A stretch of DNA of 64,000 nucleotides, taken from positions 116,338,228-116,402,227 of the forward strand of contig NC_080680.1 of NCBI RefSeq assembly GCF_030445035.2. The letters are read 5' to 3'. Of this stretch, positions 23,301-36,600 are shown one piece after another. This DNA comes from Dasypus novemcinctus. Taxonomy: Eukaryota > Chordata > Mammalia > Cingulata > Dasypodidae. The number at the start of each line of letters is the position of its first letter. Positions within the stretch are counted from its first letter, which is position 1. The translations under genes and the position numbers were made by a program. A model generated the notes under the pieces. The model ran no database searches and was not told the origin of the DNA. It saw only the letters and a program-made list of their open reading frames with translations.

Positions 23301-25127
23301 GGATATCCAGTTTTTCCAGAACCATTTTTGAAGAGATTATTTGGCCCCAGTTGAGTGGACTTGGCAGATTTATCAAGTATCAGTTGGCCATAGATATGCA
23401 GGTCTATTTCTGAATTCTCAGTTTGATCACATGGGTCAATATATTTATGCTTGTGCCAATGCCATACTTTTTCCACCACTGTAGATTTGTAATATGCTTT
23501 AAAGCCAGGGAGTGGGGGTCCTCCAACTGCATTCTTTTTCAAATTGTTTTTTTTTTTTTTTTGATTATTCAGGGCTGGTTTCCTAACAAATAAATTCGAC
23601 CATTAGCTTTTCCATTTTGGCAAAAAATGCTGTTGGATTTTTGTTGCTATTGTGTCAAATCTGCAGATAGATTTCTGTGAAATTGACATCTTAATGATAT
23701 TAGTCTTCCAATCCATGAACACAGAATGTCCTTCCATTTATTTATGTCTTTGATTTCTTTTAGCAATGTCCATTACATCCTTAGTTAAGTTTTTTCCTAG
23801 GTATTTGATTCTTTTTTTTGCTATTGTGAAAATGGAATTTTATTACTTGATTTCTTACTCAGTTTGCTCATTACTACTACATAGAAACATTACTGATTTT
23901 TACATGTTGATCTTATATCCCTCCACTTTCCTGAATATGTTTATAATCTCTAATTACTTTGTTGTAGATTTTTCAGAAAATCTTATATATATGATCACGT
24001 CATATGCAAAGAGTGAAAATTGTACTTTCTTGCCTAACTATGTAAGCAAGAACTTCTAATGCAATGTTGAGTAAGAGTGGTAACCGTGGGCATCCTTGTC
24101 TTATTCTGGATCTTAAGTAGAAAGCTTTCTGTCTTTCACCCCTGAGTGTGATGTTAGCAGTGGGTTCTTCATATATGCCCTTTATTTTATTGAGGAAGTT
24201 TCCTTCTATTCCTATCTTTTGAAGCGTTTTAATCAAGAAAGGATGCTGAATTTTGTTGAATGCCCTTTCTGTGACAATAGGATGATCACATGATTTTTCT
24301 CCTTTGATTTGTTCATGTGGTATATTACATTAATTTATTATTTTTCTGTTGAGCCATTCTTGCATATCTGGGACAAACACCACTTGAACATAGCTTATAA
24401 TTCTTTTAATGTGTACTTGATTTGAAGTGTTTTGTTGAGGATTTTTTGCATCTAAATTAATTAGAGCAATTGGTCTGTAATTTTCATTTCTAGTAACATC
24501 TTTAAATGACTTTAGTATTAGGGTGATGTTGGCTTCATAGAATAAGTTAGGTAATGTACCCTCTTCCATTATTTGGAAGACTTTGAGCAGGATTTGTATT
24601 CATTCTTTTTGGAAAGATTTGTGGAATTCATGTGTGATATCATCTGGTACAGGGCTTTCCTTTTTTGGGAGGTTTTTGAAGACCGATTCAATCATTTTAC
24701 TTGTAATCCATCTCTTCTATTTCTTCTAGGGTCAGTGGAATATTTGTGTGTTTCTAGGAATTCATCCATTTTACTCTAAGTGGTCTAAGTGGTCTAATTT
24801 GTTTGCATACAGGTGTTCATATAATCACCTTATGATCCCCTTTATTTCAGTGGATTTAATGATGATGTCCCCTCTCTCATTTCTGAATGTATTTATTTGC
24901 ATCTTCTCTCTTTTTTTCATAGTCTAGCTCCGGGTTTGTCAATTTTGTTAGTCTTCTCAAAGAACCAGCTTTTGGATTTGTTAATTCTATTGTTTTTTAC
25001 TCTCAATTTCATTTATTCCTGCTATAATCTTTGTAATCCTTCTGATCACTTTGAGATTAGTCTTCTGTTATTTTTCTAGTTCCTCCAACTGTTCAGTTAG
25101 GTCATTGATTTTGATTTTCACTCTTTC
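20367..25127 (-). mobile_element. old L1 LINE, 3' UTR and most of ORF2 (antisense)
   Basis: The - strand runs from within ORF2 (at 25127, near the 300th codon) to the 3' end near 20370. About 20370-22400 is 3' UTR, matching in style 58000-60700. Coding text includes the C-terminal zinc-knuckle region near 22700 and the reverse-transcriptase box near 23985, which is mutated to FAYD. Many frame breaks make this an old copy. The 5' part stops at a GGA-rich tract belonging to the next SINE. Confidence 0.88.
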
Positions 25128-25241
25128 GCCTCTTCCTCCTCCTCCTCCCTCTTCTCCTCCCCTTCCTCCTCCTTCTTCCCCTCCCTGGGGACCTCATATA
25201 TGTGAGAAGCCAGTGCTCAAGCACTGACCCACATCCACTCC
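25128..25241 (-). mobile_element. DAS-type SINE fragment with a (GGA)n-rich tail
   Basis: On the - strand a truncated SINE head starts GGAGTGGATGTGGGTCAGTG at 25241 and continues to 'gaggtcccc' at about 25187. A purine-rich GGA/GGAA tail follows down to 25128. It lies at the junction between two L1 copies. Confidence 0.75.
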
Positions 25242-25567
25242 CTCTCTTCTATTTTTTAAAATATATTTTTATTACAGATGTTGTGAATTTACAAAACAAT
25301 CATGCACATGTGTAGAAATCCCATAACACCCCTTCATCAACACCCCACTCCATGGTGGAACATTTGTTACATATTATGAGATAATATCATCAGACTTTTA
25401 CCACCGCTATGGTCCATAGCATGCATTTGGCACTCTTTTTCCATAGTCCCCCATTATCAACACAGTACATTTTTAGAATAGATGCATGAAGATTATAGTA
25501 TTGCTGTTAATCACAGTCTGTAGGTCACTCCAGTTACATTTTTCCCATGCATCTCCACATTCCTACC

Positions 25568-26063
25568 TGTATTTGTCAGCCAAAGGGGTGCTCATGCAAA
25601 ATACCAGAAATTGGTTGGTTTTTATAAAAAGTATTTATGTGGAGTTGGAGTTTACAGATACCAGGCCATAAAGCATAAGTTACTTCCCTCACCAAAGTCT
25701 ATTTTTATGTGTTGGAGCAAGATGGCTGCCAACGTCTGTGAGGGTTCAGCCTTCCTCTGGGCTCAGCTCCTGTTTTGTCCACAAGGACAGCTGTAGACTA
25801 TGAGGCTCTCTAGGCTTTGCCTCTCTCCACAAGGTCAGCCATAGACTCTCTGGCAAACAGCTCTCTTTCCCCAGGGCTGCAGCCTAAGACTTCAGCATCA
25901 AACTCCAACATGAGAAACCCTCAACTCTGTTTTTTGCCATGTCTTTTATCTGTGAGTCCCTTGGACAACCAAATTATAACTCAATCATGCCCAGGTACAG
26001 ATTAGATTACAAGCATAACCCAATATCTATTTTCGGAATTCATAAACATATCAAACTGCTGCA
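25568..26063 (+). mobile_element. solo LTR of an endogenous retrovirus (fossil) with 5-bp target duplication
   Basis: The element is 496 bp, starts TGTATTTGTC and ends AACTGCTGCA. It is flanked by the direct repeat CTACC at 25563-25567 and 26064-26068. The L1 3' UTR text continues cleanly across it ('cacattcctacc' then 'ctaccaccctgcaac'). TG...CA ends with a 5-bp duplication fit an LTR, of ERV1 or ERVL type. No internal genes are present, so it looks like a solo LTR. The strand given is only the one in which the TG end comes first. Confidence 0.78.
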
Positions 26064-26177
26064 CTACCACCCTGCAACTGTGATATACATCTGCTCTAAC
26101 TCACAGAAGGACACTCTTGCATCTGTACCATCAACCACAATTCTCATCCACCTCTAGGTTCACCGTGTTATTCAGTC

Positions 26178-26236
26178 TATATATAATATATAGTATATTG
26201 TATATAATATATAATATATAGAGAATTCTATATATT
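26178..26236. repeat. AT-rich microsatellite-like tract
   Basis: Imperfect TATATAATATATAG-type repeats about 60 bases long lie in the L1 3' UTR. Confidence 0.8.
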
Positions 26237-29200
26237 CTCTAGCTTTCTTTCTACTGATATTTACATCTCTAAACTACTTTTTTCAGCCACATTCCCATTT
26301 ATAAACCAGCTGCTACTCTAAACCAGTTACCACTAACTCTATATATTTCCATACTTTTACAGTAAAGTTAATTAAAACTTCTACATACATTAAGCATCAG
26401 TAGTCCTTCTCAGCCCTCCTCTCACAACCAGTACTCTAGGTTTTAACTCCATGTCTTTATTTTTCATTTTTAGTTCATATTAATGAGACCATGCAATATT
26501 TGCCTTTTGTTTCTCACTTACCTCTCTTAGCATAATGTCTTCAAGATTCATTCATGCTATCATATGTGTCTGAATTTCATTTCTTCTTACAGCAGCATAG
26601 TATTCCTTTATATGTATATACCACAGTTTGCTTATTCATTCTTTGGTTGATGGACATTGGTTTGCATCCATCTTTTGGCAATTGTGAATAATGCTGCAAT
26701 GATCATGGCATGCAGATATCTGTTGGTGTCACAGTTTCCAGTTCTGAATATCTTCCTAGTAGAAGAATTGCTGGATCATATGGCAGCTCTGTATTTAGCT
26801 TCCTGAGGAACTGTCACTGTCATCCCCAGGGGTGGCACCATTTTACAATCCCATGAACAGTGAAGGAGTGTTCCTATTTCTCCACATCCTCTCTAGCACT
26901 TATTGTTTTTGTTTTTTAATAATGGCCATACTATGCAGTGTGACATGATGCCTCATTGTTGTTTTGCTTTGCATTTTCCTAGTAGCTAGTGATATGGAAC
27001 ATTTTTCAAGTACTTTTTGTCCAATTGAATTTCCTCCTTGGAGAAATGTCTATTGAAATTTTTTTCAATTGGATTGCTTGTATTTTTATTGTTGAGTTGT
27101 ATAATCTATTTATATAGAATGGAAATCAAACTCTTATTGAATACATAATTTCCAAATATTTTCTCCCATTGTCTGGGCTGCCTTTTCACCTTCTTGATGA
27201 AGTCCTTTGAATCAAAAGAGTTTAAGTTTGAGGAGTTCCTATTTATCCATATTTTCTTTCATGATTTGTGCTTTTGGTGTAAGGTTTAAGAATCCACCAC
27301 CTAACACTAGGTCTTGTAGATGTTTTCCTACATTTTATCCAGGAGCTTCATGGTTCTTGCTTTTATATTTAGGTTTTTTAACCATTTTGAGCAATTTTTA
27401 TATAACGTATGAGATAGGGGTCCTCTTTCTTTCTTTTGGCTATGGATATCCAATTTTCCTAGCACCATTGTTGAATAGACTGTTTTGCCTGAGCTGGGCG
27501 GGTTTAACAAGTTTGTAAAAAAATCAGTTGACCATAGATGTGAAGGTCTATTTCTTAACCATTAATTTGGTTCCATTGGTCTATGTGTCTATCTTTATGC
27601 CAATATCACGATGTTTTTTACCACTGTAGCTAGGTAATATGGTTTAAAGTCCAGAGGTGATAGTTCTCCAATTTTGCTTTTCCTTTTTAAGATGTTGCAA
27701 GGGTAAGGACCACTTACCCTTGCAAATAAATTTGATAATTGTGTTTTCCATTTATTTAAAAACTGTTTGTGAAATTTTTATTGGGATTGTATTGAATCTG
27801 TATATCAATTTGGGTAGAATCGACATCTTAACAATTTGAGTCTTCTAATCCATGAGCATGGAATGTTCTTCCAATTATTTAGATCTTTTTTATTTCTTTT
27901 AACAATGCATTGTAGTTTTCTAAATACAAGTGCTTTATGTCCTTGGTTAAGTTTATTCCTAAATATTTCATTCTTTTAGTTGCTATTGTAAGTAGAATTT
28001 TTTCCTGACATCTTCAGATTGTGCATTACTAGAGTCTAGGAACATCACTGATTTTTGAATATTGAACTTATATCCTGACACTCTGCTGAAATTGTTTATT
28101 ATCTCTAGCAGTTTGTTATAGATTTTTTAGGATTTTGAGGTATAGGATCATATCGTCTGTGAATAATGAAAGTTTTACTTCTTCCTTTCTGATTTAGATG
28201 TCTTTTATTTCTTGTTCTTGCTTTATTGCTCAGCTAGTACCCCTAGCACTATACTGAACAACAATGGTGATGGTGGATATCCTTATCTTGTTCCTGTACT
28301 CAACAGGAAAGGCTTCAGTCTTTCAACATTGAGTACAATGCTAGCTGTGGGTTTTTCCTATATGGCCTTTATCATGTTGAGAAAGATTCCTTCAGTTCCT
28401 ATCTTTTGTAATATTTTTACCAAGAAAAGATGCTGTATTTTGTCAAATGCCTTTTCTTCAAAAATTGACAGGATCGTGTGATTTTTCTTCTTTGATTTAT
28501 TAATGTGATTGATTTTCTTTTGTTGAACCTCTCTAGAGTGCCTGGTATAAAACCCACTTGATCATGATGAATAATCTTTGTAGTGTGTTACAAGATTAGC
28601 AAGTATTTTTTTGAGGACTTTTGCCCCCATAATAGGGAAATGAGTCTGCAGTTTCCTTTATTTGTAATATCTTTATCTGGCTTTGGTATTAAGGTATTAG
28701 GGTGATATTGGCTCCATAGAATGAGTTTGGTAATGTAACTTCTTGTATAATTTTTTGGAAGAGCTTGAGGAAGATTGGCATTAAATCTTCTTTTGTCGTT
28801 TGGTAGAACTTACCTGTGAAACCATCTGGTCCCGGACTTTTCATTTTGGGGAGCTGTTTGATGACTGCTTCATTCTCACTTGTGATTGGTTTTTTGAGAT
28901 CTTCTATTTCTTCTAGGGTCAGTGTTGTTGTTCATACATTCCTAGGAACTTTTCCATTTCATCTACATTGTCTAGTTTTTTGGTGTACAGTTGCTCATAG
29001 TATCATCTTATAATCTCTTTTATTTCTGTGGGGTCAGTAGTAATGTCTCCATTTTTGTTTTTTATTTCATTTATTTGTGTCTTCTCTTTTTTTTCTTTGT
29101 CTTCCTAGCTGAAGGTGTGGTGATTTTGTTAACCTTCTTGAAGAACCAACTTTTGGTTTTGTTAATTCTCTCCATTTTTTTTTCCTCAAATTCATTTATT

Positions 29201-31539
29201 TCTGCTTTGATCTTTGTTATTTCCTTCCTTCGACTGGCTTTGGAACTAGTTTGCTATTCTTTTTCTAGTTCCTCTGCTGTGTAGTTAGGTCATTGATTTT
29301 AGCTTTTTCTTCTTTTTTAATGGAAGCATTGAGGGCTATAAGTTTCTCTGTCAGCACTGCTTTCATTGCATCCCATAGGTTCTGATATGTTGTGGTCTCA
29401 TTGTCATTTGCCTTGAGATATTTATTGATTTCTTTTGAAATTTCTTCTTTGACCCACTAATCATTTAAGAGTGTGCTGTTTAATCTCCATCTATTTGTGA
29501 ATTTTCCCTTTTTCCACTTCTTGTTGATTTCCAAATTTATTCCATTATGATCAGAGAAAGTCCTTTGTGTATTTTCAATTTTGTTGAATTTATGAGATTT
29601 GCTTTATCACCAAATATATGGTCTATCCTAGGGAAAGAGTCATGAGCACTTGAAAAGAATATATACCCTATTGTTTTGGGATGCAATGTTCTGTATAGGT
29701 CTATTAGGTTTAATCCATTTATCATGTTATTCAAGTTCTGTATTTCTTTATTGACTCTCTACCCAGATATTCTATCCAATGCTGAGAGTGGTAAATTGAA
29801 GTCTCCAACTATTATTGTAGAGACATCTTTTTCTTTTTTCAGTTCTGCCAATGTATGACTTGTGTATCTTGTGACATTCTAGTTAGGTACATATACATTT
29901 ATAATCATTATTACTTCCTGGTGAATTGCCCTTTTTCTTAATATATAATGACCTTCCTTGTCTCTAATAATAGTTTTGCTTTTAAAGTCTATTTCATTTG
30001 ATATAAGTATAGTTAATCTGGTTGGCTTTTTTGTTTTTGTTTTTTTGTTGTTGTTGTTATGGATTACCAAATGTATGGACTATCTTTTTCCAGGCTTTCA
30101 CTTTTAGAGTATAGTGTCCTTGGGTCTAAGGTGAGTCTCTTGTAGACAGCATATAGATGGCTTGTATTTTCTCATCCATTACACAACTCTATTAGTCTGT
30201 GCCTTTTTTGTTTGGGGAGTTTAACCCATTATCATTCAATGTTATTACTGTAAAGGCAGTTCTAATTTCACCCATTTTGTCCTTTGGGTTTTATCTGTAA
30301 TATTTTATTTTCACCACTCTTTTGATACTTTTAGCTACTTTTAGTGATATAATCTTCATTTCTAGACTCTCTTCCAAGCTTCTCTCTACAGTCTTTTCTT
30401 TTCAGGTTGTAACACACCCTTAAGTATTTCCTGTAAACCTGGTCTCTTTGCTATAAACTCTCTGTTTCTCTTTATGTGTGAATATTCTAAACTTGCCCTC
30501 ATTTTTGAAAGGCAGTCTTGCCAGATATAAGATTCCTGGCTGGTAGTTTTTCTCTTGCAATATCTTAAATATATCCTACCACTGTCTTCTTACCTCCATG
30601 GTTTCTGATGAGAAATTGGCACTTAATCTTATTGGATATCCCTTATATATTATGCCTGGTTTTTCTCTTACTGCTCTCAGAATTCTCTCTTTATCTTTGG
30701 CACTTGAAGTTCTGATTAGTGTGTGTCTTGGAGTTGGTCTAGTCAGATTTATTCAGATCAGAATACATTGTGCTTCTTGAACACAGATATCTATGTATTT
30801 CAATAGGGTTGGGAAATTATCTACCATTATTTTTTCAAATATTCCTTCTGCCCCTTTTACCTTCTCATGTATGTTTGCTTGTCTCTTGCTGTCATTCAGT
30901 TCCCCAAAACCTTGTTCATTTTTTTTCCATTTTCTTCATATGTTCTTTTTTATGTTTGTTTTCAGAGGTTGTGTCTTCAAGCTCACCAATCTTTTTCCTG
31001 CCTCCTCAAATCTGCTGATACATGATACCAGTGTATTTTTAATTTCATTTACTGCACCTTTCATTCCTACAAGTTCTGCTATTTTTCTATGTTTGCTTTC
31101 AGATTCTTCTTTGTGTTCATCCAATGTCTTCTTAATATCATTAATCTCTTTATTAATCTAATTGAAATTTTAAGGAGGTTTATTTGAACATCTATGATAT
31201 TAGTTGTCTCAAATCCTTTATGTCACCTGGAGGCTTATCTTGTTCCTTTAACTGGACCATATCTTCCTGTTTAATGGTAAGGTTCATAGCTTTTTGTTGG
31301 TGTTTTAGCATCTGACTTAGTATATGTGTTTATTCTGGGTGTTGTTTCTCTCTGTCATTCAGGACTTTCTTGCCCTTTCTCCCTTGCTGGTTGTGTAGCA
31401 GGAGGTGAGGGTGTAGCTGGTGCAGTAATTTGTGGAGTCTGAAGCTTCCTGAGTTGCCCCAGGTATCAATGAAGCTTTTCCCAAATTTCTCCTTTGCCAG
31501 GAATAGGGACAGAGCCACAGAAATGTGTAAAAATCCAAG

Positions 31540-32540
31540 CCATGTGGACTAAGATCATCTGTAGTTGCCCAGAGAGTCTGATGAAGTTTCACACCCCTGT
31601 CTCTCCTGCCTGGGGTGGGGATGGAGCTGCAGGTGCAGGCAGCAATCTATGCCATGCAGGTCCAAAATGACTGTAGTTGCCCAGGTCGACTACTGTAGCA
31701 CTGGCTCCCCCTCACCCCACTCCATGCCAGGGAGGGGATGGATACTGCAGTTGTCTTCAGAGAATGAGGTAGTACTGTCCCTTATGCCTTTTAGGGTGGG
31801 GGGAATGGAACAACTGATGCCCAACAGTTCACTTTGTGTAGGCTGAAAGTATCTGCCTTTGTCCAGAGATGCTGAGGAAAAAAACAGCCCCCTCATATCC
31901 TATTGGGTGGTGGGGGTGGATGTGTATCTACCAGCACCCAACAGTTCAGTCCCTGTATGACGAGCATACCTGCCATTGTCTGGAGAGGCTGAGGATACAC
32001 CAGTCCCATCCTATCCTACTGGGGGGTTGGGGTGGATCCACTACCCACTAGTTCAGACTATGAAGCCCAAAAGTACCTCCTATTGCTGGAAAGTCTGAGG
32101 CAACTCAACTTGCCTTCTTCCTTACTTGGGGGCAGGAATGGAGCTATAGTTGTCTGTCTGTTCAGTCTGTGTGGGCTGAAATCACCTGCAGTTACCCAGA
32201 GGGGCTGAAGAAATACAGCTCCCCTCATCCTATGGGGTGGGGGTGGGGATGGAGCTATAGGTGCCCATGTATCAAGTCTGTGTGGGCTGAAAGTGTCTTC
32301 AGTTTCCCAGAAAGGCTGAAGAAACCACAGTTCCCTCCTATTCTATAGGGCTGGAGAGGTGGAGTTGGAATTGAAGGCAGTCACCAAACCAATTTTTGTG
32401 GGCTGAAAGTGCCTATAGTTGCCTAGAGGGCTGAGGAAACACATATCTTCTCCTATCTTATTAGGGGTACAGGGAAGGAGCCCCAGGTGTCTGACTATTC
32501 AGTCCATGCCAGCTAAATATATGTGCAATTTACACAGAGA
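31540..32540. repeat. tandem monomers in an L1 5' UTR, about 110-bp unit
   Basis: About nine diverged units recur with the core 'gtgggctgaaagt.cctgcagttgcc.agaggctgagga'. Similar points fall near 31842, 31958, 32063, 32174, 32287, 32403 and 32512, a spacing of 105-116 bases. They sit just upstream of ORF1 on the - strand, like the monomer arrays that act as promoters in mouse L1. Confidence 0.82.
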
Positions 32541-32564
32541 GGCTGGTACAGGTCCCACCAGCGT

Positions 32565-32640
32565 CCTATTTTTTTTATTGTTGTTGTTGTTTTTTTTTTT
32601 TTTTATGTTGTTACTCTTTCTTCTGTACACTCATACAGTG
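32565..32640. repeat. T-rich spacer between L1 pieces
   Basis: A (TTG)n-like stretch followed by a run of about 18 T bases. It may be the poly(A) tail (on the - strand) of whatever inserted here, but no body is recognisable. Confidence 0.5.
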
Positions 32641-33488
32641 ACTCAATATCCTTTATCCCTTCCTTCACTTCCTTGAATTGATCTAGGAGATTTGTTTGGA
32701 TGTCTTTAATTAGTCATTCTAATTCTGCATCTCCTCTGACTTTTTAATTTGCTCCTTGGACTATGCCGTATCTTGCCATTTCTTAGTATGGAGTGTAATT
32801 TTTTGCTGATATATAGGTGTCTGATTATCTGGATGGGTTTACTCTAATGGCCAGTTTCTCTACTTGCCTAGGGTTTTATTGTTCTTTGCCTTTGTGTTAA
32901 TGCTCTTCTTTGACACTTGGTACAGGTTATTCTAAATCTTTAGAATTTTCTATGTTCAAATGGTCAAACCAGGCCAGGGACCCATAAAGAGGACAAAGAC
33001 CAGTTACAAAGAGCCAGTTCCTCTGCAGTGACCTCTCCCAGTCTTCCTATCTTGCTCCTTTCTGGGTGTTGTACCATGGTCCTCTGGTCTCTGAGGTCCA
33101 AGCACCATCATCCCCTTTCCCCCTGCTCCCACCAATGGCCACCTATGCTTAGTGAGGCCTCCCTCACAAGCTGTGTGTACCACTTTCACCTGTGTCTGGC
33201 AAGTCCTCCCTCATGAGCCACCTGTGCCACCTCCCTTATTCCCCAGCTGCTTCCCTGGCACCCAGAAAGATCTCTCATAGGCCATCTGTACTGCTGCCCC
33301 TGTGCCTGGCAAGACCTCTCTCACAGATCATTTGTGCTGCTTCCCCTGCTTTTTTCCCTGTCTCCAGCAAAGCCTCCTTCACAAGCCACCCACACTGCTT
33401 CCTGTGGCCCCAGCAAGCTTGCCTCTCTTCTTGACATTTCTGGTGGATGCATGCACGTGCTATTTCCTATTCTGCCACCTTGGATCTA
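32641..33488 (-). mobile_element. L1 5' end fragment (antisense): start of ORF1 and 5' UTR
   Basis: The - strand shows an L1 5' terminus ('atccaaggtggcagaat', complement of 33487-33471), a 5' UTR with short tandem units, and the N-terminal part of ORF1 at 32641-32760 (compare 2930-3060). It may be the 5' remnant of the L1 at 20367-25127, split by the L1 between them, but the middle of that element is missing. OR-unit text resumes at 33489 and matches 57450 onward. Confidence 0.75.
33150..33430. repeat. short tandem units in an L1 5' UTR, about 47-62 bp
   Basis: Five imperfect copies share the core 'cctcctcacaagccacctgtgctg'. Cores begin near 33154, 33204, 33266, 33313 and 33371. Confidence 0.65.
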
Positions 33489-33684
33489 CAATGATTAATT
33501 TTAATGCTCATTTCCCCCCAGGTTTTCTCATTGGCATCTTCTTCAACCTAGATTCTGTTTCCTGTTGGAAAACTTCCTTACTTTCTAACAGAAGCTCATT
33601 TGTACCTTTTTATCTCAAGTCCTAGGATTCATCATATTTCCTTGGTTTCTTTAGTTGGACAGTGTATTTCGATAATGAGGCCTG
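33489..33684. other. OR unit B distal flank
   Basis: This aligns with 57450-57630 of unit C ('aggttttctcattggcatctt' and following). It holds no gene and joins the receptor flank to ERVL copy B. Confidence 0.6.
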
Positions 33685-36600
33685 ATCCCTAGATTTCTGA
33701 AAACAAAATGCAGTTTCATGATGCAAATAACTGTATTACAACACAAACTGCATTCCCAACATTGCAGGGTATCTGCTGTAAAAGTTAGGGCACAGCTTGG
33801 GAAGGGAAGTAATCCTGGAAACTGGAAGGGAAACATATGGACTGAACATGATAAGGAGGAGGTAAATTGAAAACCTTGAATTCTCCTGTGTGTTCTTTGC
33901 CAGATAAATCTGTAATGGTCTGTGCTGAGCAATCAGTAATCCCAAATCCATTGGAAGAGATAAAGGCTCTTTGCCTGATAAACCTGTAATTGCCTTCTCT
34001 AAGGAAACAGCCTCCATTTGAAGAGATTAACCTTGTTTCACCAGATGAACTCTAAATGTATTCCCCTCAGGCAGTGAGTCTGAAAGACTTTGCTAATTTC
34101 TTTCTGGACCCACCCCACAACGCTTCTTTACTTCCAGACCCATAACTAGATAGAAGTCCTGACAAGTCCCAAAACGGAAGGTGCATAGTGTGACCCATGA
34201 GGAGTCCATGAGGAGTCTACATTCCAAAAGAACTACATGATTTTTCAAATTTATACATGCAGATGCCAGAAGGCTATGTGTGAGAGTGGATATTTAGGGT
34301 ATGGGATAACAGTAGACAGGATGTATCATTGTGAAATACTGAATCTACTGATGTGGGCCACCGAAGCAGAGATACTAGATACAATGTTACAGCTTGAGGT
34401 GTTAGAAATGTCTCTTTCAGCTTGTTAGTTGGCCGAAACAGACAAAAGGTGCCCTACACTGAGGGAATTTGAAATTCCAGCACTGCTATCATATACTGTA
34501 GACAAATGTATTCAAAGGCTTAGTGAGATTGGAATGATAGAGGGAATTTATTATGTAAGATCTTCTCACCCACCAGAGAAATGTATGAAGGCACACCTTT
34601 CACCATGACTGTGAAGAATAAATTTGTCATAGTAGTTCCATCATCCCTGAAGAGTCTGTGTTTGTTCCTTTCTGTAGGTCAGATATTACCATGGGGTCTG
34701 CTGCTACTAAACGTGGATCCTTAAACACAATGTGGCAGCTGAGAACCTGGACTGGCAGAACCAAGTGACAATACATAATCACCAAAGGCAAGATAAGGAA
34801 TGTCACAATATCCCTGCTAAGGTGAAGGATAAACTGTTGCCTTACATCCTTCCTACAAACAAAAAGAAGGCACAACTTCTAATTGATTTCTTTGGAGTTT
34901 AGACAATATATTCTTTATTGCGGTATGCTCTTCCAGCCCATTTACAGAGAAACTAAATGTTAGTGGACTTAGTTGGGACCAGAAAAAGGATATTTTCTAG
35001 CAATTCTAGGCTCCGATGCAAGCTTCTCTGCCATTTCAGCCATGTGATCCAGAAGATCCAATGGTGTTAAAGTGTCAGTGGCAAATCGAAATCCTGTATG
35101 GAGCCTTTGGCAGAACCTTATTGGAACTTCACAGTGGATTTTGTAGCAATGCTACGGCATTCTCTGCAGATAAATTTCTCTTTGAGTTACAGCTTTCAGC
35201 CTACTATTGGGCCTTAGTAAAGACTGAACACTTAACCATAGGCCACCTACATACCAAGAGTTCTTGACTTTCCCTCATGAACTGACTGTTGTTTATCCCA
35301 CCAAGCCATAAAGTTGTGTGTGCAGCATTTCATCATCAAATGGAAATGGCATATATGAGATTTGGCTTGAGCAGGCCATGAAGCACAAGCAAGTTGAATG
35401 ACAAAATGGCACACATGCCCATGGCTCCCTTCCTGCCACATTGCATTCTCTTTCCCAGCCTTCAGGTATAAACTCCTCGGGAATTCCCTATAATCATTTC
35501 TTAAAGAAGGTAAAACTCAGTTCTGTATAGTATGGAGGTACCACCGGAAACTGGACAGCTGCAGTTCTAGTACTGCAGACACCCCTGTAGGACAGTGGTG
35601 AAGGAACATCTTTCCAGCTGGCAATACTTCTAGCCTTGCACCTGAGGTTCGTTTTTCAGATAGAGAAACTGCTGAAGGTGCATCTCTGTACTGAATTGTG
35701 GCCTGTGGCCAAGGGTTTGGCTGTGTGTTCAGGGACTTGGAAGGAAAATTATTGGAAAAATTGTGACAAAGAAATCCGTGCTAGCAATATGTGGATAGAC
35801 TTTCTGAAAGGTCAACAATAAAGAAGATAGATGTGTCCCATGTGAATGGTCATCAGAAGGTGACCTCATGAGAGGAGGATTTTCATAACCCAGTGGAAAG
35901 AATGTTCCAAGTCAGCCTCTTTCCCCAGCCAGTCCGTTTATGCCCAATGTACTCAATAACAAATTGGCCATGGTGGTAAAGATGGACTTTATCCATGGCG
36001 ACAGCAGTATGGACTTTCACTCACCAAGACCCACCTGACTTCTGCCATTGCTGAGTGCCCAACCTGCCCACTGCCGAGACCATCATTCATTCCTCTAATT
36101 GCACCATTCCTAAAGTTGCTCGATCTGCCACTTGTGGCAGACAGATTACTTGAGACCACTTCCATCATGGAAGGGGCACTGTTTGGTTCTTACTGGAATA
36201 GACACAATTTTGGATATCAATTTCTTTCCTGCACATGCAGCTTCTTCCAAAACTACCACCCATGAACTTACAGCATGCCTTCTCCACTGTCATGGTTTCC
36301 CAAGCAGCATTGCTCCACAGTTAATGAAGTGTGGCACTGTATCCATACCACTTTTATTTACTGGTCCTGCCATTTTTCCCACCATCCTGAAGCAAGTGGA
36401 TTGATAGAATAGTGGCATGACCTTAAACGATTTAAGGATTCAATGATGGAATCTACTGGATGGCAGTGTCTTGCAGGGCTGGGGCAATGTTCTACAGGAA
36501 ATAGTATATGTTCCAAATCAGTGTCCAATCTACTGGTGCTTTATCTTTCATAGCCATTATTCATAGGTCCAGGAATCAAGGGATGGAAGCAGGAGTGGTA

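Larger units (their letters stand above)
25242..32560 (-). mobile_element. old near-full-length L1 LINE (antisense) with repeated 5' UTR
   Basis: Read on the - strand: a repeated 5' UTR (about 32560-31300), ORF1 (about 31270-30380), ORF2 (about 30110-26600), and a 3' UTR ending in a poly(A)-like tail at about 25245. The ORF2 order matches the intact copy at 39890, and the RT region lies around 28150. Frames are interrupted repeatedly. An LTR is inserted in its 3' UTR at 25568-26063, and an AT-rich microsatellite follows. It appears inserted next to, or inside, the preceding L1. Confidence 0.87.

Noticed and set aside
31540-32540. CRISPR-like array
   Set aside because: The units are about 110 bp, diverged along their whole length and without constant spacers, and lie in an L1 5' UTR of a mammalian genome.
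36132-36404. A 90-residue + strand gene
   Set aside because: It is a short surviving stretch of the integrase part of ERVL copy B, not a gene.
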